This document shows positions 17,666-26,412 of a stretch of DNA of 64,000 nucleotides, piece by piece. Positions within the stretch are counted from its first letter, which is position 1. Every line of letters starts with the position of its first letter. Both the position numbers and the translations under genes were made by a program. The notes under the pieces are model-generated. The model made no database searches. It was not told the origin of the DNA and worked only from the letters and a program-made list of their open reading frames with translations. Source of the DNA: CATQHS01 sp963422655 (GTDB taxonomy: Bacteria > Actinomycetota > Acidimicrobiia > Acidimicrobiales > Aldehydirespiratoraceae); assembly GCA_963422655.1 (NCBI GenBank), contig OY730440.1, positions 2,728,001 through 2,792,000 of the forward strand. The letters are read 5' to 3'.

Positions 17666-18432
17666 CCGTATACCTCGTCGGTGCCGGCCCCGGTGCACCC
17701 GACCTCCTCACCGTTCGTGCGGTCGAGATCTTGCGCCGGGCCGATGTCGTCGTCCACGACCGGCTGATCGACCGGCGTGTCTTGGACTTGGCTCCGCCGT
17801 GGGCCGAGCTGATCGACGTCGGCAAGCGTCCCGGCGGCCCGTCGGTCGCCCAGGACATTATCAACGAGATCCTGGTCGACCGGGGGCGGCGTTTCGATCA
17901 CGTCGTGCGCCTCAAGGGCGGTGACCCTTTCGTCTTGGCCCGGGGCGGCGAGGAGGCCCGGTTTCTGGTTTCGGCCGGGCTTTCCGTCGAAGCTGTACCC
18001 GGTATCACGTCTGCCGTCGCCGCCCCGATGGCGGCCGGTATACCGGTGACGCTGCGACAGGTCAGCAGTGGTTTCACAGTGGTGACCGCCCACCACGACC
18101 CGACCACGGACCCACGGCTCGACTGGGATGCCCTGGCCCGCAGCGGCACCACCTTGGTGATTCTCATGGGAGCCCGGAAGGCGGGCGCCGTCTCGCACCG
18201 GCTCCGAGCCGCAGGCATGGACCCACGAACACCGGTGGCCGTGGTCCACGCGGCCACGACCGACGGCGAGTCGGTGCAACGCACCACACTGGCCGGACTG
18301 GCTTCGATACCGGTTGCCAATCCTTCGACGATCGTGGTGGGGGCTGTGGCCGCTCACGATCTGCTCCGTCACGCTCCTCGGTACCGCCCCGAACCGGTTC
18401 GACTTCTCACCCATGGAGGTGTTACCCGATGA
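17662..18432 (+). CDS. cobA: Uroporphyrinogen-III C-methyltransferase (SUMT)
   Basis: 256 residues. Diagnostic segments are VYLVGAGPGAPDLLTVRAVEIL at the N-terminus, the SAM-site VRLKGGDPFVLARGGEEA (about 79-96) and VPGITSAVAAPMAAGIPVT (about 112-130). It methylates uroporphyrinogen III at C2 and C7 to precorrin-2, the substrate of the preceding gene product. The stop overlaps the reductase start by 4 bases (ATGA). The two siroheme activities fused in enterobacterial CysG are here in separate adjacent genes. Confidence 0.95.
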   Translation: MTVYLVGAGPGAPDLLTVRAVEILRRADVVVHDRLIDRRVLDLAPPWAELIDVGKRPGGPSVAQDIINEILVDRGRRFDHVVRLKGGDPFVLARGGEEARFLVSAGLSVEAVPGITSAVAAPMAAGIPVTLRQVSSGFTVVTAHHDPTTDPRLDWDALARSGTTLVILMGARKAGAVSHRLRAAGMDPRTPVAVVHAATTDGESVQRTTLAGLASIPVANPSTIVVGAVAAHDLLRHAPRYRPEPVRLLTHGGVTR

Positions 18433-20222
18433 CTTCGACACTGCAACCCGCCATTGTCACTCGTCCAGTGGATCCGGCCCAGCAAGCCGACATCGACAAG
18501 TTCGGTGACATGCTGGCCCGGTACCTAGCTGGTGACTTGGCCGAGGACGTGTTTCGAGTGTTCCGGCTCAACAACGGCATCTACGGCCAGCGGCAGGGCG
18601 GCAGCAACCAGATGGTGCGGGTGAAGGTGCCTTATGGATCGATGGCTCCCGACCAGCTCGACATGCTCGGCTACTTGGTCGAGCGCTACAGCCGGGGTTG
18701 GGGCCACATCACCACTCGCCAGAACATCCAGTTCCACTACGTCCAACTGGAGCAGGTCCCCGACGTGTTGGGGCACTTGGCCTCGGTCGGGTTGACCACT
18801 CGGGAAGCGTGTGGCGACACGGTGCGCAACATCGCCGGCTGCCACTTGGCCGGTGCCTGCCCCCACGAGAATCTCGACATCTCACCCTGGGCCGAGGCCG
18901 CCTACCGGCATTTCGTGCGCAACCCGCTCGGTCAACGACTGCCCCGGAAGTTCAAGATCAACTTCTCGGGCTGCGAAACTGACTGCGGTCAGGCCATGTT
19001 CAACGATGCCGGGGTGATCGCCGTGACCCGCACCCTTGACGACGGCACCCTCGAGAGGGGTTTTCGGGTATTCATCGCCGGCGGTCTGGGAACCACGCCA
19101 TTCCCGGCTCTGGCCCTCGAAGACTTCACGCCCAGAGAGGAACTGCTCCCGACCCTGGAAGCCGTTCTGCGGGTATTCGACCAAACCGGCAACCGTGACA
19201 ACAAGCTACGAGCCCGGATGAAGTGGGTGGTCGAGCAACTGGGATTCGATGAGGTTCGGCGCCGGATTCTGGGTATCAGGAAATTCCTGCTGGCATCGGC
19301 CACTTGGCCCGGTGGGCTGCCGATCGAGGTCCGTGCCTCCACAGACGCGCCCGCGGGTATCGGCGAGGCCGCGTCTGTGACCGAGATGGGCCAGGGCACC
19401 CCGGTCAGCCTCGGTTCGGACACGCCGTATCAGCGGTGGTTCAGGGCCAACGTGATTCGCGGCATCGCCAGCGGGCAGGTGTCGGTAACTGCCTGGGCCG
19501 CCCTCGGTGACATCACCGGTGATCAGTTCAGGGCCCTGGCCGCGGTCCAAAGACAGTTCGAAGTCGATGTCCGGCTCACCAACCGCCAGAACGTGGTGTT
19601 CCGGGGCCTCGACGAGACCGATCTCCCTGCCGTTTACGAGCGTCTCTCGGCTATCGATATGGTCGAACCCGGCGCCGAACTGGCCCGCGATGTCGTGGCC
19701 TGCCCCGGTGCCGACACCTGCAATCTTGCCGTTACCCAATCTCGTGGACTGGCTCGCGCCATAGGCGACGCCTTGGAGGAGGAGGGGCTAGCCGAGGTGG
19801 GAGGGGTCCGAGTCAACATCTCCGGTTGCACCAACTCCTGCGGGCATCACCATGTTGCTGACATCGGCTTTTTCGGTGCCGAACGTCGAGCTCACGGCCG
19901 GTCCGCTCCGGGTTACCAGATGCTGCTGGGGGGCTACGTTGGCGAAGAGCGTGTTCACTTCGGCCAGCGGGCCTTGCGAGTACCGGCCCGCACGGCGGCC
20001 GAAGCGACGGTCCGGGTCGTAAGGCGGTTCGTTGAAGAACGCCAACCAGCAGAGCGGTTCCGGACCTGGATGGAACGGACCGGAGGGGTTGGCGAGATCG
20101 CAAAAGGGCTCAAGGATCTCGATCGGTTCCCGACCTTCGAAGACGACGAGTCATTCTACGTGGACCATGACGACGTGGTCCCGTTCTCCACAGAGATCGG
20201 CGCCTCCGAATGCGCTACCTGA
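18429..20222 (+). CDS. Ferredoxin-type nitrite/sulfite reductase (siroheme, 4Fe-4S)
   Basis: 597 residues, two pseudo-symmetric NiR/SiR halves. Siroheme contacts include TTRQNIQFHYV in the first half and LTNRQNVVFRGL in the second. The cluster and siroheme are held by the C-x5-C ... C-x3-C pattern CPGADTC (about 423-429) and GCTNSCGHHH (about 463-472). It reduces nitrite to ammonia or sulfite to sulfide with six electrons from ferredoxin. The sequence alone does not decide the substrate; no Tyr-Cys crosslink motif diagnostic of mycobacterial SirA is apparent. Co-transcribed with two siroheme genes upstream and DUF4202 downstream. Confidence 0.92.
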   Translation: MTSTLQPAIVTRPVDPAQQADIDKFGDMLARYLAGDLAEDVFRVFRLNNGIYGQRQGGSNQMVRVKVPYGSMAPDQLDMLGYLVERYSRGWGHITTRQNIQFHYVQLEQVPDVLGHLASVGLTTREACGDTVRNIAGCHLAGACPHENLDISPWAEAAYRHFVRNPLGQRLPRKFKINFSGCETDCGQAMFNDAGVIAVTRTLDDGTLERGFRVFIAGGLGTTPFPALALEDFTPREELLPTLEAVLRVFDQTGNRDNKLRARMKWVVEQLGFDEVRRRILGIRKFLLASATWPGGLPIEVRASTDAPAGIGEAASVTEMGQGTPVSLGSDTPYQRWFRANVIRGIASGQVSVTAWAALGDITGDQFRALAAVQRQFEVDVRLTNRQNVVFRGLDETDLPAVYERLSAIDMVEPGAELARDVVACPGADTCNLAVTQSRGLARAIGDALEEEGLAEVGGVRVNISGCTNSCGHHHVADIGFFGAERRAHGRSAPGYQMLLGGYVGEERVHFGQRALRVPARTAAEATVRVVRRFVEERQPAERFRTWMERTGGVGEIAKGLKDLDRFPTFEDDESFYVDHDDVVPFSTEIGASECAT

Positions 20223-20264
20223 GCCCCGCCTGCGATCAGCGTCGTGGGGGAGGTAGCTACGGGC

Positions 20265-20900
20265 ATGATTGGAAGCAGCGAACGCCCGAGTCTGGCTGAG
20301 GCACTGGCAGCAATCGACGCCGCCAATCTCGACGACCCGAGGAGACACAAAGGTATGCCGCTGGCTCTGGTCCAGGGCCGCAAGGCGGAGGCGTGGGTAA
20401 CCCGTCTGGATAGCAAGGCATCGGATGCTTTGAGGCTGGCGGCCCGGGCCCATCATCTCCGGCGTTGGGTTGTTCCGCGCTCGAATTACCGGCCGGGCCG
20501 GGCCGGCTATCTACGGTGGCGTCGCGACCAGAGAGGGCGCCACGCCCAAGAGTTGGCGGCCATCCTCGACGAGGCCGGCATCAACGTTTGGACCCGGGTT
20601 CGGGCCGCGGCGATCGTGGCCAAGAAGGGTTTGGGCGCCGACCCCGAAGTGCAGGTCTTCGAGGATGCGGTGAGCCTTACCTTCTTGGAGACCGAACTGC
20701 CATCTGCGACCGACCGGGTCGACGATGATGACAAGATGGTCGAGATAATGGCCAAGACCCTGGCAAAGATGAGCAGTGCCGGCCGCGCCGCGGTGTTTTC
20801 GATCGATCTCAGTTTTCGCAGCCGGCGGATACGGACCCGGGCGCTGGACCTCTACCTGGAATGCCAGGATGACCCGGATCCGGTCGTAGGAGGTCATTGA
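20265..20900 (+). CDS. DUF4202 protein of the siroheme reductase operon
   Basis: 211 residues from the ATG at 20265, preceded by GGGGGAGG; a GTG at 20244 would add seven residues. It matches DUF4202 as I know it: AAIDAANLDDP, RLAARAHHLRRWVVPRSNY, GRAGYLRWRRDQRGRHAQEL, then LGADPEVQVFEDAVSLTFLE. The conserved His and Arg pairs and Asp/Glu residues suggest an HD-domain-like helical enzyme, which is inference. The family is often beside assimilatory nitrate, nitrite or sulfite genes, as here. The biochemical role is unknown. Confidence 0.85.
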   Translation: MIGSSERPSLAEALAAIDAANLDDPRRHKGMPLALVQGRKAEAWVTRLDSKASDALRLAARAHHLRRWVVPRSNYRPGRAGYLRWRRDQRGRHAQELAAILDEAGINVWTRVRAAAIVAKKGLGADPEVQVFEDAVSLTFLETELPSATDRVDDDDKMVEIMAKTLAKMSSAGRAAVFSIDLSFRSRRIRTRALDLYLECQDDPDPVVGGH

Positions 20901-21063
20901 GGGCCGAAGAAGCTGGCCAGTTGTTGTCGGGGCCGGTGGTTTGCCTGCCACGGCGGGGCGGGAATGCCGGGTGTCTTGTCCGGGGTCGGGTGGTAGCGTG
21001 GGCTCGCCCACTCAGCGGGCTCGATAACTTCCCTCGTTCGTTTGACGAGTTGGAGAGTGACCG

Positions 21064-21471
21064 ATGCCAGTCGGTGAGAGAGAGCGCCTGGCTCTCTATG
21101 AGCAGTTGAATGAAACTATTGGACCCAATCACGCCGGAACCCTCATGGAGTACCTTCCGCCTATGAGATGGGACGAGTTGGCTACCAAGGACGACGTTAT
21201 TCTCACGGCCAGGGAGCTCCGGAGTGAGATGGCTGAGCTTCGGACCGAGTTGCGGGGCGAGATGGCTGAGCTTCGGACCGAGTTGCGGGGCGAGATGGCT
21301 GAGCTTCGGACCGAGTTGCGGGGCGAGATGGCCGAGTTGCGGGGCGAGATGCAGGCTGGTTTCGCGGCGATCGAGGTTCGTTTCGCCCAACAGACTCGCA
21401 CGATGATGTGGACGATGGCTTGTTTCGCCCTGACGGTCTGGGTCGCTCTGCTGGTGGCCGGCATCGGGTGA
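21064..21471 (+). CDS. Coiled-coil protein with C-terminal membrane anchor
   Basis: 135 residues. An N-terminal segment (1-45, MPVGERERLALYEQLNETIG) with MRWDELATKDDV is followed by a coiled coil built from 11-residue units AELRTELRGEM. One hydrophobic segment closes the protein (about 112-133, MMWTMACFALTVWVALLVAGIG). The design mirrors the protein at 1-347, with the anchor at the opposite end. It may be a membrane-tethered spacer or scaffolding protein. No enzyme motif. Start ATG at 21064 with GAGAGTGACCG upstream, a weak ribosome site. Confidence 0.75.
   Translation: MPVGERERLALYEQLNETIGPNHAGTLMEYLPPMRWDELATKDDVILTARELRSEMAELRTELRGEMAELRTELRGEMAELRTELRGEMAELRGEMQAGFAAIEVRFAQQTRTMMWTMACFALTVWVALLVAGIG
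21226..21324. repeat. Three tandem 33-bp units in a coiled-coil gene
   Basis: Three identical 33-base units start at 21226, 21259 and 21292 (GAGATGGCTGAGCTTCGGAC...), with a shortened fourth unit to about 21345. Each is 11 codons, keeping frame and the hendecad coiled-coil register. Confidence 0.9.
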
Positions 21472-21572
21472 GCGGCCGTGGGGAGCCGACACCCTTCGGG
21501 CGCATAGCCGTTGGTGGCGGCTGGGAGTGGCCGCGTTAGCCTCGGACCACAATCCAGTTGGACTGGGGCCAC

Positions 21573-21659
21573 GTCGGAGTGGCGAAATTGGCAGACGCGC
21601 TAGCTTGAGGGGCTAGTGCCCGTTAGGGCGTGGGGGTTCGAGTCCCCCCTCCGACACCA
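21573..21659 (+). tRNA. tRNA-Leu (anticodon GAG)
   Basis: Cloverleaf by eye: acceptor GTCGGAG (21573-21579) pairs with CTCCGAC (21649-21655); D arm TGGCGAAATTGGCAGACGC; anticodon stem CTAGC/GCTAG around the loop TTGAGGG (anticodon GAG); long class II variable arm TGCCCGTTAGGGCGT; T arm GGGGGTTCGAGTCCCCC; encoded CCA at 21657-21659. It reads CUC/CUU. Confidence 0.95.
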
Positions 21660-22118
21660 GCAAACGCCCGGTCAGAGCCTCCTAGGAGTGTCGTTCGCTA
21701 ATGGATTTACTGAGGTCGGAGGCGTCTCGTTCGACGTCGCCGTCAGCGAATGATTGGAGTGTCCATTAGAGGACGGTAGCGGTTGGGACGGTAGCCCGAA
21801 GCGGCACTTCACGCAGCCGGAGGGCTGCATCGAGCGGGAGCCGACAAGCCGCCGCTCCTGGCTTTGCCGGCTCCTGCAGTAGGGGGTCGCTACGTGTCGA
21901 GTACACCTAGATATAGGACGCCCTATGTCTCTAGAATGGCAGGCCGTGCCTAGTATTGGAAGCACACGTTGGCCGATACTGGTCGTAGCTCCAATGCATG
22001 ATCGATGCGCAGTATTGGGATTCACTTCGCTGCATACCTCCATGCCGCTACTGATTTCGGATGCAGGCGCCGCAGAGCCAGAGAGTCAACTCCTGTCGCC
22101 AGCGCGGTGGTTCGATCG
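21660..22118. other. Intergenic stretch after tRNA-Leu with several inverted repeats
   Basis: No convincing gene in 459 bases. Hairpins: GGAGCCG...CGGCTCC at about 21837-21874, and CTAGA-T-ATAGG ACGC CCTAT-GTC-TCTAG at 21907-21934. CTAATGGA (21698) and TCCATTAG (21761) form a longer-range inverted pair. The sequence downstream, through the phosphofructokinase gene, is slightly less GC-rich than the siroheme operon. I saw no direct repeat of the tRNA 3' end, so integration at this tRNA is unproven. Confidence 0.5.
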
Positions 22119-23267
22119 GTGCGGGTAGCGATTCTGACGGGCGGCGGTGATGTCCCGGGCCTCAACGCAGCGGTGAAGGCTGCAGTGGGTCGCGTGGTCG
22201 ACGCCGGTAGCGAGGTCATCGGTGTACGCCGCGGATGGGGTGGACTTCTGCACTGCAACCCAGAGGATCCAGCCACAATCGCGGACAACATCGTCGACCT
22301 CGACAGATCGACCGTGCGCACCATTGATCGGACCGGAGGCACGGCGCTCCACACGTCACGGACGAACCCCGGCAGGGTGCGGGAATCGGAGGTCCCGAGC
22401 TTCCTCACTCACCGAGCAGTTGGTGAGAGTCCTCATGACTTCACCGGCCATATCTTGGAGGTGCTCGACGCGCTGGGTGTGGACGCGTTGGTGCCCATTG
22501 GTGGTGATGACACGCTGAGCTACGGCCTTCGCCTACACGAAGAGGGAATCCCGGTTGTCGCCATCCCGAAAACCATGGACAACGACGTTCACGGGACGGA
22601 CTACTGCATCGGGTTCTCGACGGCTGTGACGCGTAGCGTCGAGTTCATCCACAACCTACGAACGAGCGCCGGGTCGCACGAACGAATCGCTGTTGTCGAA
22701 CTCTTCGGTCGTTACTCCGGCGAGACTTCGCTGATCACTGCCTACCTCGCAGGCGTTGATCGCGCACTGATAGCAGAGGTACCGTTCGATATCGACCGGC
22801 TCACCGAACTTCTGGTGAAGGACAAGCTCAACAGTCCGTCCAATTACGCAATGGTGACAGTGTCTGAAGGGGCAAAGCTCGACGGTGGTGCGATCCATCT
22901 CAGCGGTACCGAGGATGCGTACGGCCACCGCAAATTGGGCGGGATTGGAAGGGTCGTCGGCGACTTCATTCAGGAGCACACAGGGATAGGGATCGTGCAC
23001 CAAGAGATCGCATATCTCATGAGGTCCGGTCGACCGGACAGTCTCGATCTCATGGTGGCAATGAACTATGGGGTCATGGCCGCCGATCTCGTATTGGAGG
23101 GTTCGTCGGGCCGCATGGTCGCACTCCGGTCCGGGACCTACACCAACGTCCCGATTGCAGTGACCGGTGAGGGGGTGAAGAGAGTTGATGTGGATGAGTT
23201 CTATGACCTTCTCGAGTACCGGCCGAAGGTGCGTCACGTCGCCGGAAAGCCGATGTTCCTTTACTGA
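22119..23267 (+). CDS. 6-phosphofructokinase, PPi-type signature
   Basis: 382 residues from the GTG at 22119, which places the glycine-rich [17 protein letters not shown] at the N-terminus as in all PFKs; the frame is open further upstream to 22005. The phosphoryl-donor site reads GGDDTLSYG, with Asp in place of the Gly of ATP enzymes, and the catalytic loop reads PKTMDND, with Lys in place of Gly. Both are the established signature of pyrophosphate-dependent enzymes. Further motifs: [12 protein letters not shown] and [20 protein letters not shown]. It converts fructose-6-phosphate to the 1,6-bisphosphate, reversibly if PPi-dependent. It stands alone downstream of tRNA-Leu. Confidence 0.88.
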   Translation: MRVAILTGGGDVPGLNAAVKAAVGRVVDAGSEVIGVRRGWGGLLHCNPEDPATIADNIVDLDRSTVRTIDRTGGTALHTSRTNPGRVRESEVPSFLTHRAVGESPHDFTGHILEVLDALGVDALVPIGGDDTLSYGLRLHEEGIPVVAIPKTMDNDVHGTDYCIGFSTAVTRSVEFIHNLRTSAGSHERIAVVELFGRYSGETSLITAYLAGVDRALIAEVPFDIDRLTELLVKDKLNSPSNYAMVTVSEGAKLDGGAIHLSGTEDAYGHRKLGGIGRVVGDFIQEHTGIGIVHQEIAYLMRSGRPDSLDLMVAMNYGVMAADLVLEGSSGRMVALRSGTYTNVPIAVTGEGVKRVDVDEFYDLLEYRPKVRHVAGKPMFLY

Positions 23268-23373
23268 GGGTGCCTCAGGCGCCAGCCCCGGTTGTCTCGT
23301 GCATGCAACGTTGCTGCTGGGGTTTGCGTCGGGGTCTGAGCCATTCTCCGCATGGCGCTCACGCAGTGCCTGC

Positions 23374-24828
23374 TCACGGGTTCTTCATGCCGCAGCCATC
23401 GAGAGCCGATCTGACCGTTGCGTCGCCTGGGTCGAGGTCGGCCAGCCCGTCCGGTTGAATATCGATGCCGGCTTCGCGAAGGCATGCGACAAGTGTTTCC
23501 TCGTCGAGTCCAGCATCACCGCTCGACATGGGGGGAGTACCTGCCATGATCCCGATCCCGCAGGAGTCCAAAGCCGCGGATACCTCTGGGTCGAAGATGT
23601 CGATCTGGATCACGAGGGCGTTTATCGCGTCCGTGGGGTCGATGACTGTGTCTACGGGTAGGCCCTGTTCGGCGAGACATTGCACGAGCTCGAACTCGCC
23701 GAAGGCCCCGGGCTGGCTGGCCTGTTCAGGATTTTTGAGGTCGGCCGCCTCGGCACTCTCTACAAGGTGGTCGTAGCCGAATTCGACCTTCGCATCCTCG
23801 ATCAGTCCGGCCGCGCCCCTGTCGCCGGTTCGGTCGAGGGCGATCGCGGTTAGAGCAGTGCCTTGGGCGACAGGGTCCTTCCAATTCACTCCGAGATGGT
23901 CGAGAGCCCAAGCCATCTGGGAGCCGGTGTCGTAGAAGCGGCCAAAGGTGAGCCAGTCCAGCGAGAGTTCCTCATCAGGGGCGGTGTCCCAGCGCCCTGG
24001 TCGCCCGTTGACTTCGTCGTAGCGGTTCTCGACGTAACGGGCTGTTCCCTCGGCTAGTTCTTGGACCATGGCGAGATTACCGAGCTCGAACGCCTCGGTT
24101 CGAGCCCGGCGGATGCTGAGGAATTGCCTCAGTCGTAGGAGGATCTCGGCCGTTTCATCTGCGTCGATCATGGCGGAGAGGACTCGGTCCTCGAGAAGAG
24201 CCAGAGCGGCGTTCTCTGCGTCGCGGGGGTAGTTGGTTCTATCAGGAGGCGTTTGCGCCCATCGTGCGTCGATGAGCTGGTAGCGGTGGAACGTCTCGTG
24301 GACGATCAACCGTGCAAAGTCCCAGCTCGCGGTGGACAGGAACGGATCGTCCTCGAGGAGGAAGAAGAGCATCGAAGACGTGCCACCGATGTCCGCTTCG
24401 AAGTCGAAAGGGACCGAGACGGCAAGGTCGGTCACGCTCGCGGGCGGGTCGATGCGGTAGACGTCGCCTACTCCGAGTGAGTCGTCCAGCGGCAGCTTCG
24501 TCGCGCCGGGTAATGATTCGCCGTCGGGGTGATGAAAGACATACATCTTCGGGATTGTGCCGTCGCGGGTGCGGTAGGCGAAGGCGATGGGCGTTTGATC
24601 GACTCGATAGTCATCGCTCCAGATGTGGTCGGCGCGATTTCGAAATGTGTCGTCGATCTCGGCCATGATGGTGACGAGTCGCTGATCGGCGGGGTCGAGC
24701 TCGCCCCAGTCGAAATCGATGGGTTGCACCGGTGGCGGCGCGGCGTCGTTCTCATCTGCGGTGCACGCGGTGACAACGAGGGCGAGCGCTATCGTGACCC
24801 TGGCGGCGCGGGATCTGATGGGTGGCAT
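23374..24828 (-). CDS. Lipoprotein with HExxH motif and paired C-terminal cysteine modules
   Basis: 484 residues. A lipobox LVVTAC ends at Cys 22, so the mature protein should be lipid-anchored outside the membrane. The mid-region contains LIVHETFHRYQL (about 187-198), an HExxH sequence typical of zinc metallopeptidases; a downstream Glu in MVQELAEGTARYVENRYDE (about 275) could be the third ligand. The last 110 residues hold two related modules (LVQCLAEQGLPV...ALDSCG and LVACLREAGIDI...ALDGCG), a cysteine-pair repeat common in actinobacterial lipoproteins. Divergently arranged with the TetR gene, whose operator region they share. Peptidase activity is a prediction. Confidence 0.8.
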   Translation of the reverse strand: MPPIRSRAARVTIALALVVTACTADENDAAPPPVQPIDFDWGELDPADQRLVTIMAEIDDTFRNRADHIWSDDYRVDQTPIAFAYRTRDGTIPKMYVFHHPDGESLPGATKLPLDDSLGVGDVYRIDPPASVTDLAVSVPFDFEADIGGTSSMLFFLLEDDPFLSTASWDFARLIVHETFHRYQLIDARWAQTPPDRTNYPRDAENAALALLEDRVLSAMIDADETAEILLRLRQFLSIRRARTEAFELGNLAMVQELAEGTARYVENRYDEVNGRPGRWDTAPDEELSLDWLTFGRFYDTGSQMAWALDHLGVNWKDPVAQGTALTAIALDRTGDRGAAGLIEDAKVEFGYDHLVESAEAADLKNPEQASQPGAFGEFELVQCLAEQGLPVDTVIDPTDAINALVIQIDIFDPEVSAALDSCGIGIMAGTPPMSSGDAGLDEETLVACLREAGIDIQPDGLADLDPGDATVRSALDGCGMKNP

Positions 24829-24876
24829 GGCTGATCGCTTTCGATGTCTGAGGTGTCACGAGTTCTTGCGATCGAC

Positions 24877-24911
24877 TTGCACACTGTTCTAGTGTGAATT
24901 GCACAGTGTTC
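24877..24911. promoter_or_regulatory. Putative TetR operator between divergent genes
   Basis: TTGCACACTGTTC (24877-24889) recurs 22 bases later as TTGCACAGTGTTC (24899-24911). The first overlaps an inverted repeat CACAC-N7-GTGTG (24880-24896). The cluster lies between the lipoprotein ATG (24828) and the TetR ATG (24935), the usual place for an autoregulatory site. Confidence 0.5.
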
Positions 24912-24934
24912 AAACGAAGCGGGTTCGGCAAGCC

Positions 24935-25582
24935 ATGGCCAAGATCGGGACAACTGAGAGAACGGGTCAACGCGCTGGGCTCGATCGAGCCGACGTTGTC
25001 GCTGCCGCTCTCGCGCTCGTCGAGACGGGCGGGCCCGGGGCACTGACCATGCGCCGGCTGGCCGCTGAACTCAACGTCACTACTACTACAATCTACTGGC
25101 ACGCCGGTAATCGCGACGATCTGATCACCGAGGTCATCCGTTACCAATCGCAGCGGCTGGCCGATCGACCCATTCTGGGCACAACCCCCCGTGACCGGGT
25201 GATGTCAGCCGCTCGAAATGTATGGGACAGCGCTCTCGACAACCGAGCCATCACCTCACTCGCTCACCAGACCGGCACTACCGACCTGCTCGAGCATCCA
25301 CTCGAGATCGCTCTCGCCCGAGAACTCGAGGCGGCCGGAGTCACGGGTGCATCTGCGGCTCATGCGCTGTGGAGCATTCTCGCAACTGTCGGCGGTTTCT
25401 TGGTACTGGCCTTACGCGACGAGTCGGCCATACCCACCGACCGACGGGGTCCGAAGCTCTGGGCTGCGTCGCATCCAGAGGTCGATCCCCGAACCGCTGA
25501 GCCACTGTCCCAGCCTCCAGACCTCCCGTTTCTTTTCGAGTCCACCTTACGGACCGTGGTCAACAGCCACGTAACGGCCTGA
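24935..25582 (+). CDS. TetR-family transcriptional regulator
   Basis: 215 residues from the ATG at 24935 (a TTG at 24899 is in frame but lies in the operator). The N-terminal DNA-binding domain reads LDRADVVAAALALVETGG then LTMRRLAAELNVTTTTIYWHAGNRDDLITEV, a canonical TetR helix-turn-helix at about residues 34-60. The C-terminal ligand domain resembles the TetR_C class used by drug and steroid responders. It is followed after 27 bases by the acetoacetate-decarboxylase-like gene, its likely target along with itself and perhaps the divergent lipoprotein. Confidence 0.92.
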   Translation: MAKIGTTERTGQRAGLDRADVVAAALALVETGGPGALTMRRLAAELNVTTTTIYWHAGNRDDLITEVIRYQSQRLADRPILGTTPRDRVMSAARNVWDSALDNRAITSLAHQTGTTDLLEHPLEIALARELEAAGVTGASAAHALWSILATVGGFLVLALRDESAIPTDRRGPKLWAASHPEVDPRTAEPLSQPPDLPFLFESTLRTVVNSHVTA

Positions 25583-25609
25583 TCCAGCCCATTCAAGAAG
25601 GAGAATCTC

Positions 25610-26374
25610 ATGACTCAGACGCCGATGGTTCGCCCTGGTGAAGTGGCGGGCTGGCCAAAACTGGTCGTCAAGTACACTACTGAGGAATCGAATATCTCAC
25701 CTCTGCTCCCACCCGGCCTCACACCACTGGATCCGATCGTCCAGATCGGCATCTACTGCGTGCCTATCCAGGGGGAGCCCGAATACGGCGTGAGTATCAA
25801 GGTTCCTGCAGAGTGGGATGGCACCGCCGGTGTCTACAACCTCGGTATGGGTATCGATCAGGAGAACGCTGTCTTCATCAGCGCCGAGCTCAATGGCCAG
25901 CCTAAATTTCTCTGCGATATCAGCTACTTTCGCCTCGGTAATCGCATCGAGGCTCGAACTGTCCATCAGGGCTACACGTTCATCGAGTTCGCAGGCGACG
26001 TCACCGAAGAGTTGGAACCGATCCCGGGTGATACGACCGAGCACGAATGGTGGACGAAGTACTCGCGGGCTATCGGTGGGATCGAAAAGCAGTACGACTT
26101 CCCGCCTCACGTGGTTGATGTGGCCACCACCATGCAACAGGTTCATGTGGAGAACATCAGCGGAGAACTCCGCCTGCTGGACAGTCCATGGGACCCGGTG
26201 GCTCGCTATCTACCCATCGAAGAAGTGGTGTCGGCGCATCTCGTCACCAACCGCATGAAGGCCCGCGAGATCACCAACGCCGGACCTCTCGACCCCGACG
26301 CCTTCTGGCCCCACGCCGACGTTATCGGCGGCAGCCGCTGGCCCGGAGACCACGGCGGTCCTCGCCGGGGTTAG
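25610..26374 (+). CDS. Acetoacetate decarboxylase-like protein
   Basis: 254 residues. The fold-specific segments are VVKYTTEESNISPLLPPGLTPLDP, YGVSIKVPAEWDGTAGVYNLGM and LNGQPKFLCDISYFRLGNRIEA. The Lys in GQPK occupies the position of the Schiff-base lysine of acetoacetate decarboxylase, though the usual second Lys of the PKK pair is Phe. That substitution normally alters the lysine pKa, so the enzyme may be a family member with aldolase or dehydratase activity rather than a decarboxylase. AAGAAGGAG ribosome site 7 bases upstream. In an operon with TetR, suggesting inducible metabolism of a ligand-like substrate. Confidence 0.8.
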   Translation: MTQTPMVRPGEVAGWPKLVVKYTTEESNISPLLPPGLTPLDPIVQIGIYCVPIQGEPEYGVSIKVPAEWDGTAGVYNLGMGIDQENAVFISAELNGQPKFLCDISYFRLGNRIEARTVHQGYTFIEFAGDVTEELEPIPGDTTEHEWWTKYSRAIGGIEKQYDFPPHVVDVATTMQQVHVENISGELRLLDSPWDPVARYLPIEEVVSAHLVTNRMKAREITNAGPLDPDAFWPHADVIGGSRWPGDHGGPRRG

Positions 26375-26412
26375 CCGGGGCTTTTCACTACGTCGGCCAG
26401 TTCGCGAACGAC

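Noticed and set aside
21573..22118. Integrated element at tRNA-Leu
   Set aside because: No integrase and no direct repeat of the tRNA 3' end was seen downstream, so an attachment site cannot be supported.
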